From the NCBI GenBank assembly GCA_938041035.1, contig CALHYX010000084.1, positions 1 to 55,465 on the forward strand: a DNA stretch of 55,465 nt, written 5' to 3'. The stretch comes from an uncultured Acidimicrobiales bacterium. Its GTDB lineage: Bacteria; Actinomycetota; Acidimicrobiia; Acidimicrobiales; SHLQ01. The position numbers were made by a program, and so were the translations under genes. This document shows, one piece after another, positions 47,235 to 55,465 of the stretch. Each line of letters begins with the position of its first letter. Within the stretch, counting starts at the first letter, position 1. Below the pieces are notes generated by a model. The model was not told where the DNA came from, ran no database searches, and saw nothing but the letters and a program-made list of their open reading frames with translations.

Positions 47235-49643
47235 ATGACCGACCCGAAAGCCACCGCCGGCGACGAGGCCGCCGGGCCGCTCGCCGGGTTCCGGGTGGTC
47301 GATCTGTGCGGTGGTCTCGCGGCGGGGTACTGCACCAAGCTCTACGCCGATGCCGGTGCCGACGTGATCGTGGTGGAGGCCGAGTCCGGGGATCCGCTGC
47401 GCGGGTGGTCGGTCGGGTCCGGCGATCTCGGCGACGCCGACGGAGCACTCTTTCGCTACCTGCGCCACGGGCAACGCTCCGTGCCCGGGGCTGACGCCGA
47501 CGCCCTGATCGCGACCGCCGATGTCGTGGTGGTCGGCCGGGCCGCGGAGTCGGCCTACCCGGTCGACGTTGACGACGTGACCGCTCGGCACCCCGGCCTG
47601 GTCGTGTTGTCGATTACCCCGTACGGGCGCAGTGGTCCCTATGCCGAGCGGCCCGCAACCGAGTTCACGGTGCAGGCCGAGGCCGGATCCGTGGGGATGC
47701 GCGGCCGGGCGGCGACCGAGCCGTTCCAGATGGGAGGCCGGGTCGGGGAGTGGCTGTCGGGGGCCTACGGCGCACTGGCGTCGTTGCTCACCGTCGTCGG
47801 TGCGCGCGAAACCGGTACCGGTGGGGTCGTCGACCTGTCGATGGCCGAGACCATCACCACGGGAGCGACGCTGTTCACCGACCTGCTCGACCACCTCCGC
47901 GGTCGCCCCGAGCCGGTTGCGCCGGCGCGTTCGCTCGAGACGCCGTCGATCGAACCGACCGCCGACGGCTACGTGGGGTTCAACACCAACACCCGGCAGC
48001 AATTCGACGACTTTTGCGTGATGATCGATCGGGCGGAGTTGGCGGTTGAGGGCACGTATGCCTCCGTTGGTGCGCGCACTCGCGCGTGGGACGAATGGAA
48101 CGCGCTCGTGCACGCGTGGACGACCCAGCACCCGACCGCCGAGATCATCGAACAGGCGGCGGCGCTGCGCATACCGGTGACGCCGGTGGGGAACGGTCGG
48201 ACGATCACCGAGGTCGAGCACTTTCGCGAGCGGGGCACCTTCATCTCTGACCCCCTCGGCGCGTTCACGATGCCCCGCCGGCCGTGGCGCATCGACGGCG
48301 AGCCTCAACCGACCCCCGCGCCAGCCCCCGGGCTCCATCAGCATGCGGGCGCGGTCGGCGAGCGGGCACCCTTCGCGGGTACCGGTAGTGCCGGTGGCGG
48401 GGTCGGCGCTCTGCCGCTGGCCGGCCTCACCGTCATCGACGCCACCTGTTGGTGGGCCGGCCCAACCGCCGGCCAGATGCTGGCCGCGTTCGGTGCCGAC
48501 GTCATCCATGTGGAGTCGATCACCCGGCTCGACGGCATGCGGATGGGCGGCGGGTTCTTCTTCGGAGAGGCTCAGTGGTGGGAGCGAGCGTGGTTCTTCC
48601 TGTCGTTCAACGTGAACAAGCGCGGCCTCACCCTCGACCTGGCGAGCGATGCGGGACGGGCGGCCTACCTGCGCCTGGTCGAGCAGGCCGACGTCGTGCT
48701 GGAGAATTACACCCCGCGGGTGATGGAGCAGTTCGATCTCGATTGGCCGACCGTGCACGCCACGAATCCGGCCACCATCCTCACCCGTATGCCCGCCTTC
48801 GGGCTCGACGGCCCGTGGCGGGACTGGCCCGGCTTTGCCCAGACGATGGAGCAGTTGAGCGGGCTCGCGTGGCTCACCGGCCACGCCGACGATCAGCCCC
48901 GGATCCAACGCGGACCGTGTGATCCGAACGCCGGGGTCCACGCCACCATGGCGGTGCTGGCCGCGCTCGAACGGCGTCGGTCGACCGGGCTCGGCAGCCT
49001 GGTGGAGGTGCCGATGGTGGAGGCGTCGCTCAACATCGCGGCCGAGCAGGTGATTGAGTGGAGCGCCTACGGCACGCTGATGGAGCGCGACGGCAACCGG
49101 AGTCCGTACGCCGCGCCGCAGAATCTCTATCGGGCGGCGGCGCCCGAAGGCGAGGAGGGCTGGGTGGCCGTCGCGGTGGAGACCGACGAGCAGTGGACCG
49201 CTCTCGCCGGACTGGTCGATCGGGCGGACTGGCTGGCCGACGCCGGCCTCGCCGACCTCGCCGGACGCCGCTCCCGGCACGATGAACTCGACGCGGTGAT
49301 CGGCGCCTGGGTGAGCGAGCGGTCAGCGGATGACGCGGTCGAGGCGCTCTGCAATGCCGGTGTCCCCGCCGGGGTGATGCAGGACCCGCGCACGATCTCC
49401 GAGCACCCGCAGCATCGGTACCGGGGGTTCCACGAGATCATCGACCACGAGCTGTTGGGTCCACTCCCGGTGATGGGGATGCCGTTCCGGTCCTCGGGGG
49501 TCGAGCGTTGGGTCCATCGACCGGCGCCGATGGTGGGCGAGCACAACGAGGAGATTCTGGTCGGCCTCGGGTTCAGCGCAGCCGAGATCAGCGCGCTCGA
49601 GGCCGATGGTGTGATCGGAACGACCCCCACTGGGCTGGGGTGA
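47235..49643 (+). CDS. Fused double CaiB/BaiF-type (class III) CoA-transferase
   Basis: An 802-residue protein made of two class III CoA-transferase domains (about 15-365 and 393-798) joined by a Pro/Ala/Gly linker. Each begins with PLAGFRVVDL or PLAGLTVIDA and an ADVIxVE strand, as in formyl-CoA and carnitine CoA-transferases. The catalytic Asp expected near the Q(A)xSG segment is replaced by Glu143 in domain 1 (ATEFTVQAEAG) and by Ala535 in domain 2 (GFAQTMEQLSG). The fusion resembles a natural heterodimer and probably activates an acid with CoA from a donor. Second gene of the operon starting at 45987. Confidence 0.88.
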   Translation: MTDPKATAGDEAAGPLAGFRVVDLCGGLAAGYCTKLYADAGADVIVVEAESGDPLRGWSVGSGDLGDADGALFRYLRHGQRSVPGADADALIATADVVVVGRAAESAYPVDVDDVTARHPGLVVLSITPYGRSGPYAERPATEFTVQAEAGSVGMRGRAATEPFQMGGRVGEWLSGAYGALASLLTVVGARETGTGGVVDLSMAETITTGATLFTDLLDHLRGRPEPVAPARSLETPSIEPTADGYVGFNTNTRQQFDDFCVMIDRAELAVEGTYASVGARTRAWDEWNALVHAWTTQHPTAEIIEQAAALRIPVTPVGNGRTITEVEHFRERGTFISDPLGAFTMPRRPWRIDGEPQPTPAPAPGLHQHAGAVGERAPFAGTGSAGGGVGALPLAGLTVIDATCWWAGPTAGQMLAAFGADVIHVESITRLDGMRMGGGFFFGEAQWWERAWFFLSFNVNKRGLTLDLASDAGRAAYLRLVEQADVVLENYTPRVMEQFDLDWPTVHATNPATILTRMPAFGLDGPWRDWPGFAQTMEQLSGLAWLTGHADDQPRIQRGPCDPNAGVHATMAVLAALERRRSTGLGSLVEVPMVEASLNIAAEQVIEWSAYGTLMERDGNRSPYAAPQNLYRAAAPEGEEGWVAVAVETDEQWTALAGLVDRADWLADAGLADLAGRRSRHDELDAVIGAWVSERSADDAVEALCNAGVPAGVMQDPRTISEHPQHRYRGFHEIIDHELLGPLPVMGMPFRSSGVERWVHRPAPMVGEHNEEILVGLGFSAAEISALEADGVIGTTPTGLG

Positions 49644-49645
49644 CA

Positions 49646-50608
49646 ATGGGTTCCGAGGAAGCGACTGAGGCGGAGATGGCGGGGCAGACGGTGGGCGAGG
49701 GCTTTTGGGCCGACGCCGCCGGCGGTGCGGCACCGATGGTGGGACCGTTCGGTCAGTTCTTCGAGCTCGACGACCTCGGCGGCGGGGTGTTCGAGCGCGA
49801 TGCCGGCGATAAGACGTGGTGGGGCTGGAACGGCCAGTTCGGCGGGTACGTGATGGGGCTAGCACTCGAGGCGCTACGGCGGTCGGTGACCACGCCGGGC
49901 CATCGAGAAATGTCGTTCACCGCCCATTTTCTGCGGAGGGTCCCGGCGGCGCGGCTGCGCATTGCGGTGACCGTCGAACGGACGGGGCGCACGGTCACGA
50001 ATCTGAGCTTCCGAGTATCGGCGCCCACCGGCGACGGCGGCGCCCACAAACTGTGCGTGACCGGACTGGCGCTGTTCGGGTCCGATCGCAACGCCGACGA
50101 CTGGGTATTGGCCACGCCGCCGGACCTCACCGTGCCCACCGCCGACGAAGCGCCGGAACCGTCACCGATCCCCGTGCCGGCGACCCGACAGTTCGCGATC
50201 TGGCCCCGGCACTCCGGTGCCTTGATGACCGGGGCCGACGTCGAGGAGTCGGGTGGGTGGATGCAGCTGTGCGACCCGGGCGATCCGGGCGCGGCCGACG
50301 AGCGGTTCCTGCTGCACGCGGCCGATGGTTACCTCCCGCTCGCCAATATCCGCAACGTGCGCCCCGCGGTCGGCGGCACCCTCGACTTCACGGCCCACTT
50401 CCGCCAGCCGGTTCCGCAGCGGGTGATCGACGGCGAGCCGGTGCGAGTGGTGCTGCGTAGCGCCCGCTCGCACCGGGGGGCGGTGGACGAGGATGCGACG
50501 GTCTGGGCGAGCTCGGGCGAGCTCCTGCTGCAGTCCCGTCAGCTCCGCTACACCGAGTACCTGGACCCCGACGAACTCACCCGACTGCGCGGCGAAACGC
50601 CCGGTTGA
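49646..50608 (+). CDS. Acyl-CoA thioesterase, double hotdog (TesB-like)
   Basis: A 320-residue protein with two hotdog-like halves: WWGWNGQFGGYVMGLALEALRRSV with SFTAHFLRRVPAARLRIAVTVERTGRTV in the first, and TLDFTAHFRQPVPQ with ATVWASSGELLLQSRQLRY in the second. This matches the acyl-CoA thioesterase 3 / TesB-like family, which cleaves acyl-CoA to acid and CoA. The ATG at 49646 lies 2 bp after the CoA-transferase stop and has GGGG 5 nt upstream; a GTG at 49640 overlapping that stop is an alternative. It probably regenerates free CoA in this catabolic operon. Confidence 0.85.
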   Translation: MGSEEATEAEMAGQTVGEGFWADAAGGAAPMVGPFGQFFELDDLGGGVFERDAGDKTWWGWNGQFGGYVMGLALEALRRSVTTPGHREMSFTAHFLRRVPAARLRIAVTVERTGRTVTNLSFRVSAPTGDGGAHKLCVTGLALFGSDRNADDWVLATPPDLTVPTADEAPEPSPIPVPATRQFAIWPRHSGALMTGADVEESGGWMQLCDPGDPGAADERFLLHAADGYLPLANIRNVRPAVGGTLDFTAHFRQPVPQRVIDGEPVRVVLRSARSHRGAVDEDATVWASSGELLLQSRQLRYTEYLDPDELTRLRGETPG

Positions 50609-50679
50609 GCGTCGACCGGATTCGGGACGCGCCAAACCTGCGGTCGAGGTAGGCGACCGGCTGGGTCGATCGGGTCGGC

Positions 50680-51132
50680 TTAGATCGGGCTGGCGACGAA
50701 CACCGGAATTTCGCGTCCGTGACCGGTGGCTGCCACCTGGTACTCGTCGTAGGGCGGGTACACGTCGGCGCCGCGCTGGTACCACGCGGTGCGTTCTTCG
50801 CCGCTGACCTCGCGCACGGTGTACCGCTTGGCTTCGGGCCCGTCCTGGATCAGGACCTCGGCGTTGGCGAGGAGGTTGTAGTACCAACCGGGATGGGTGG
50901 GGTTACCGCCCTTCGACGCGATGACGGCGTATTCGCCTTCGTGTTCGACCCGCATGAGCGGCACCTTGCGGACCTTGCCGCTCTTGTGGCCAATCGTGGT
51001 CATCACCATGATCGCGATGCCCGTGTCCATCAAGGTGTTGGCCCGCTCGCCTCCGGACGCCTCGTACTCGGTGACCTGGTCGGCCACCCAGTCCCACGTG
51101 CTCGGTTCGTACGGTCCACTGAAATCGGTCAT
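50680..51132 (-). CDS. F420-dependent nitroreductase-like protein (Ddn family)
   Basis: A 150-residue split-barrel protein like mycobacterial Ddn: IMVMTTIGHKSGKVRKVPLMRVEHEGEYAVIASKGG, then NPTHPGWYYNLLANAEVLIQDG are the usual family signatures for F420 binding. It would reduce a quinone-like or nitro compound using F420H2. CAGACT stands 5 nt before the ATG at 51132. Palindromic repeats lie just upstream, in the gap to the alcohol dehydrogenase gene. Confidence 0.88.
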   Translation of the reverse strand: MTDFSGPYEPSTWDWVADQVTEYEASGGERANTLMDTGIAIMVMTTIGHKSGKVRKVPLMRVEHEGEYAVIASKGGNPTHPGWYYNLLANAEVLIQDGPEAKRYTVREVSGEERTAWYQRGADVYPPYDEYQVAATGHGREIPVFVASPI

Positions 51133-51169
51133 ACCGCAGTCTGTCACCACCACCCCCGCCCCGCCGCTT

Positions 51170-51252
51170 TCGCTCAAATGAACGTAAGGGGGGTCAGACC
51201 CCGCGTCAGGCAGCGTTCAGATAGGGGGGTCAGACCCCGCGTCAGGTAGGGG
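51170..51252. repeat. Repeat block between two minus-strand genes
   Basis: GGGGTCAGACCCC at 51190-51202 and 51226-51238, the latter followed by CGCGTCAGGTAGGGGTCAGA, a degenerate third core. Read on the minus strand, the first core is followed by the TTCATTTGAGCG tail seen at 16776-16857. The alcohol dehydrogenase stop codon (51253-51255) falls in the degenerate core. Confidence 0.9.
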
Positions 51253-52347
51253 TCAGAGGGAGATGACCGAGCGGATGCCGCGGGTGTTGCGGAGATCGTC
51301 GACGCCGTGATTGATCTCGTCGAGCGAGTAGCGCTGGGTGATCATGGCCTCGAGGTCGAGCAGTCCGCGGCGCCACAGGGCGATCAGGCGGGGGACCTCG
51401 TGATGGCTGTGCACCGAACCGAGCAGCGACCCGATGATCTTCTTTTCGTGCGACGCGATCTGAAACGCGCCTTCGATGTGCAGCGGCTGCTCGAACGAGG
51501 GGACGCCCACCGAAACGGTCGTGCCGCCCACCCGGGAGGCCGCCACGCAATCGGCGAGGAGCGGGGCGTACCCGGCGGAGTCGAACGCGTAGTCCACGCC
51601 GATGCCGCCGGTGAGTTCGCGGGTCCTGGCCACGACGTCGTCTTCGCCGGGATCGAGCACGTCGGTGGCGCCGAAGTGGATGGCGGCGTCGCGGCGATCC
51701 TCGACCGGGTCGGACACGATGATGCGGGCTGCCCCAGCGATTCGGGCACCCTGCACGGTGGCGATGCCGATACCGCCCAGTCCGGTGACCAGGACGGTCG
51801 CGCCCGCTTCGACGTCGGCGGTGTTCAGTACCGCGCCGACGCCGGTCTGCATGGCGCAGCCGATGACGCAGGCGATGTCGAGCGGTACGTCGGGGTCGAG
51901 TTTTACGGCGTTTCGTTCCTCGACCAGCGAGTACTCGCCGAACCCGCCCACACCGAGACCCTGCCAGACGTCTTCGCCGTCGCGAGACAACGGGGTGGTG
52001 CCGTCGCTCAGGGTGCCGCCGACGAACTGTTGCGCGTCGGCGCAGATCGTGTGCTCACCCCGCACACACCAGTAGCAGCGGCCGCACGGGCCCAACGGGG
52101 TCAACATGACCTGGTCGCCGGCCGCCAACCGGCGCACGCCGGGGCCCACCGCCTCGACCGTGCCGGCCGCCTCGTGGCCGAGCACCATGGGGAGTTGGTG
52201 GCCGAGGTCCATGATGGTGACGTCGCTGTGGCAGATGCCGCAGGCCGCCACCTTCACGAGCACCTGGCCCGGGCCGGGCTCGGCGACATCGATGTTGTCG
52301 AGCACCTCGAGAGGCTGGCCCTGGCTGGTCAGTACCGCAGCGCGCAT
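51253..52347 (-). CDS. Zinc-dependent alcohol dehydrogenase (class III-like)
   Basis: A 364-residue medium-chain alcohol dehydrogenase. Catalytic zinc ligands are Cys36 (CGICHSD) and His58-Glu59 (LGHEAAG); the structural zinc is held by Cys88, Cys91, Cys94 and Cys102 (PCGRCYWCVRGEHTIC). The cofactor motif is VTGLGGIG. The length and the CVIGCAMQTGVGAVLNTADV helix resemble class III/NDMA-type actinobacterial enzymes. It oxidises an alcohol with NAD. GGAG lies 5 nt before the ATG at 52347. It follows the AMP ligase gene on the same strand by 36 bp and is probably co-transcribed. Confidence 0.92.
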   Translation of the reverse strand: MRAAVLTSQGQPLEVLDNIDVAEPGPGQVLVKVAACGICHSDVTIMDLGHQLPMVLGHEAAGTVEAVGPGVRRLAAGDQVMLTPLGPCGRCYWCVRGEHTICADAQQFVGGTLSDGTTPLSRDGEDVWQGLGVGGFGEYSLVEERNAVKLDPDVPLDIACVIGCAMQTGVGAVLNTADVEAGATVLVTGLGGIGIATVQGARIAGAARIIVSDPVEDRRDAAIHFGATDVLDPGEDDVVARTRELTGGIGVDYAFDSAGYAPLLADCVAASRVGGTTVSVGVPSFEQPLHIEGAFQIASHEKKIIGSLLGSVHSHHEVPRLIALWRRGLLDLEAMITQRYSLDEINHGVDDLRNTRGIRSVISL

Positions 52348-52383
52348 GCGCTCTCCGTTTCGCTGGTGGTCGCTGGTGGGTCG

Positions 52384-53919
<1,536 letters not shown>

Positions 53920-54245
53920 GCCTGTCCCCGTTTCGGCTCTGTGCGGTGACGAGATGATCGCGGATCGAGCGGCCGGGCGCACGCTGGGGACCGAAGAGCG
54001 TCGCAACATCGGCGCGCGCCGGAAATTTCGTCGGGTGAAACCTGACTGTTTCGTCAATGCTGTACCGTACGTGTCGATAGTAAGGGTGTTGCCGTTTCGA
54101 CGTGTCGGACTGGTAACCGGGCCCCCGCCGGCCGAGGTCTAGCAACTGCTTCGTTGGTCTTCGTCGGCGGGGGTTCCTCGTTTTCCGGCGACGGTGGGGA
54201 CCGCTCCCCATTACGGTTCGGCGGTGCGACTCGTACGGTGACGCC
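53920..54245. other. Intergenic region with a long imperfect hairpin
   Basis: Divergent gap of 326 bp with no convincing gene. CCCCCGCCG (54122-54130) pairs with CGGCGGGGG (54165-54173); inside, CAAC and GTTG can extend the stem. GTACCGTAC at 54062-54070 is a 9-bp palindrome. TACGGT (54234-54239) is the -10 box for the lipoprotein gene. Confidence 0.4.
54234..54239 (+). promoter_or_regulatory. -10 box of leaderless lipoprotein gene
   Basis: TACGGT followed by 6 nt and the ATG at 54246. Confidence 0.5.
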
Positions 54246-55307
54246 ATGGTCTCCGCTTCCGCCCCGTCCGCCTCGCTCGTGCCCGCTGCGTCCAGGCGGC
54301 GCCGGTTCGTGCTCTGGTTTGGCATTGCGATCGTGGCGTCCGCCTGTGGCAACCCCTTCGCCGGTGACGGCAACGGCGACGTCACCGCGGTCGAGCCTCT
54401 GGCCACGGTCGAGCAGTTCGCCCCGGCCACCGTCCCCGCCACCGACGGTGACGACCCGGGCCCCGTCACCGCCGACCCGGCGATGGCCGACGCCACGCCG
54501 GCCACTCGCGCGCCGAGTATCGAACCACCCGAGGACACCGCGCCCGATGACACCGCGCCCGAGGATGAGGCGCCGGGCACGACCGAGTCGCCCGACACCT
54601 CCGACCCGGGTGATGACGTGCCGCCGATCGCCGCCGGCGAGGCCATCAACGACACGCTGGAGGCCTACGCGGGATATGTCAACGTTGGCCGTTACGCCGA
54701 GGCGTACGACCTCTTCTCGCCCGAACAGCGGGCCCGGGTGGGCTCCCTCGACGACTTCGTGGCCGACATGGCCAGCACCCAGATCGCCGGGATCGACGTG
54801 CAAACGGTGTCGACCTACACCAACACCGAGGCCTCGGCCCGGGTCGGCTTTGTCAGCACCCAGGACGCGGCCCTGGGGCCGAACGGCCAGACCTGCTCGG
54901 AGTGGACGCTCGACTACGACTTCGTCGACCTGGGCACCGGTTGGCTGATCGACGGAGCGAAGAACGTCGGCGATTCGCCGAACGACTGCAGCCCAGATGA
55001 TGGTGACGGCGATGCCCCAGCAGGGTCGGTGAGCTGTGCCTATGACCCCGATCTCGGCCCCAATCCACTGGGAATGCGGGCGTTCGTGACCATCGAGGCG
55101 GCCGACGGCGATGTGACCTTCACCTACGAGCAGTTCCCGAACGCCGACGGTAGGGGAGCACGCATCAACACCCGCACCTACGAGGACACCTCGCTCGACC
55201 AGGCCCGAGCCCGCATGCGGGACAACGCCGGCGAATTTCTCGCCCTGACCGGCATCGAGGACGCCGGCCTGTACGCCGAGATCGACAGGGTCCTCCGCTG
55301 TCGATAG
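54246..55307 (+). CDS. Lipoprotein with acidic stalk and NTF2-like region
   Basis: A 353-residue predicted lipoprotein: after a basic RRRR stretch, the signal ends IVASAC with lipid-bearing Cys34. A long Asp/Pro/Thr/Ala stalk (to about residue 128, with EDTAPDDTAPEDEAP repeats) follows. Residues about 132-245 (INDTLEAYAGYVNVGRYAEAY through DYDFVDLGTGWLIDGAKNV) look like an NTF2/SnoaL-type cone fold. A C-terminal part with cysteines at DCSPDD, VSCAYD and VLRCR is unassigned. The function is unknown. A leaderless -10 box fixes the start. A palindromic repeat lies 45 bp after the stop. Confidence 0.7.
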   Translation: MVSASAPSASLVPAASRRRRFVLWFGIAIVASACGNPFAGDGNGDVTAVEPLATVEQFAPATVPATDGDDPGPVTADPAMADATPATRAPSIEPPEDTAPDDTAPEDEAPGTTESPDTSDPGDDVPPIAAGEAINDTLEAYAGYVNVGRYAEAYDLFSPEQRARVGSLDDFVADMASTQIAGIDVQTVSTYTNTEASARVGFVSTQDAALGPNGQTCSEWTLDYDFVDLGTGWLIDGAKNVGDSPNDCSPDDGDGDAPAGSVSCAYDPDLGPNPLGMRAFVTIEAADGDVTFTYEQFPNADGRGARINTRTYEDTSLDQARARMRDNAGEFLALTGIEDAGLYAEIDRVLRCR

Positions 55308-55351
55308 TCCGCAGGAACCCTCCACCCGGAAACGGGACCGTTCCTCGCGGC

Positions 55352-55382
55352 GGAGCATCTGGTGCCTGGCACCAGATGCTCC
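55352..55382. repeat. Second palindrome family, full copy
   Basis: GGAGCATCTGGTGCC and its exact complement around a single T (15-bp arms), followed by GTGCGTTTT. The core TGGTGCCTGGCACCA recurs at 55449-55463. It may also terminate the lipoprotein transcript. Confidence 0.9.
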
Positions 55383-55444
55383 GTGCGTTTTGCCCGAACG
55401 CCGGAAAACCGCCACTTCCCGTGTTCGCCGATCCGTCCGCGAAC

Positions 55445-55465
55445 CATCTGGTGCCTGGCACCAGA
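55445..55465. repeat. Second palindrome family, copy at the window edge
   Basis: CATCTGGTGCCTGGCACCAGA repeats the core of the copy at 55352-55382 in the same orientation. It is cut by the end of the window. Confidence 0.85.

Noticed and set aside
48245..48260. Another repeat core (CTGACCCCCTC) inside the CoA-transferase gene
   Set aside because: Only half of the palindrome is present, without the second hairpin or tail; it is likely chance.
45951..49280. A minus-strand open frame of over 1,100 codons opposite the amidohydrolase and CoA-transferase
   Set aside because: It is an antisense artefact of high GC codon bias; its composition is Gly/Arg/His-rich without domains, while the plus-strand genes carry clear motifs and ribosome sites.

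Overview
This window is high-GC DNA with dense gene packing, long open antisense frames and frequent GTG/TTG starts, as expected of an actinobacterium. Three details suggest the class Acidimicrobiia: an F420-enzyme repertoire, a membrane protein opening with the GWWQASDGRWY motif, and several TetR/SRPBCC and acyl-CoA gene sets. That placement is inference; there is no rRNA or marker phylogeny here. No tRNA, rRNA, CRISPR array, intact insertion sequence or prophage was seen.

Layout. 1-7.2 kb: a VOC protein bracketed by palindromic repeats, a methyltransferase, a secreted SGNH esterase, a second VOC protein, a metal-dependent amidohydrolase and a large cyclase/NB-ARC signalling ATPase. 7.2-14.4 kb: a low-complexity secreted protein, a molybdopterin oxidoreductase/SRPBCC pair facing its TetR regulator, a homocysteine S-methyltransferase-like protein, a GNAT enzyme, and a phenylacetate-CoA ligase facing a MarR regulator. 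14.5-24.8 kb: envelope genes (beta-lactamase-fold lipoprotein, rhomboid, membrane-anchored duplicated domain protein, SGNH protein), an Lrp/AsnC regulator with a structured divergent promoter, a three-gene cluster ending in an esterase, and a translationally coupled acyl-CoA dehydrogenase pair. 24.9-31 kb: typA, an M20 amidohydrolase, adenosine deaminase, a HAD phosphatase, an enoyl-CoA hydratase/isomerase and an F420 enzyme. 31-38.7 kb: a repeat cluster, a flavin monooxygenase whose coding sequence carries two in-frame copies of the same repeat, lacZ, a methyltransferase and a Tat-type metallo-beta-lactamase-fold lipoprotein. 38.8-55.4 kb: a second TetR/SRPBCC pair, an amidase, a NamZ-like lipoprotein, an SDR, then an amidohydrolase/CoA-transferase/thioesterase operon behind a perfect 19-bp palindrome, an F420 nitroreductase-like protein, an alcohol dehydrogenase, an AMP-forming acyl-CoA ligase and a terminal lipoprotein.

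How the genes work together. Much of the window looks like scattered catabolism of carboxylic acids or lipids through CoA esters (paaK, acyl-CoA dehydrogenases, crotonase, CoA transferase, thioesterase, AMP ligase, alcohol dehydrogenase, Baeyer-Villiger-type monooxygenase), under local TetR/MarR-type control with visible operator palindromes. No single complete pathway can be named.

Two window-wide signals stand out. First, the dispersed palindrome GGGGTCTGACCCC, often joined to a second hairpin or a TTTGAGCG tail, sits mainly at gene 3' ends and has entered one protein-coding gene in frame. Second, at least fifteen genes have a TANNNT box exactly 6-7 nt before the start codon, the signature of leaderless transcription; this helped choose many starts.
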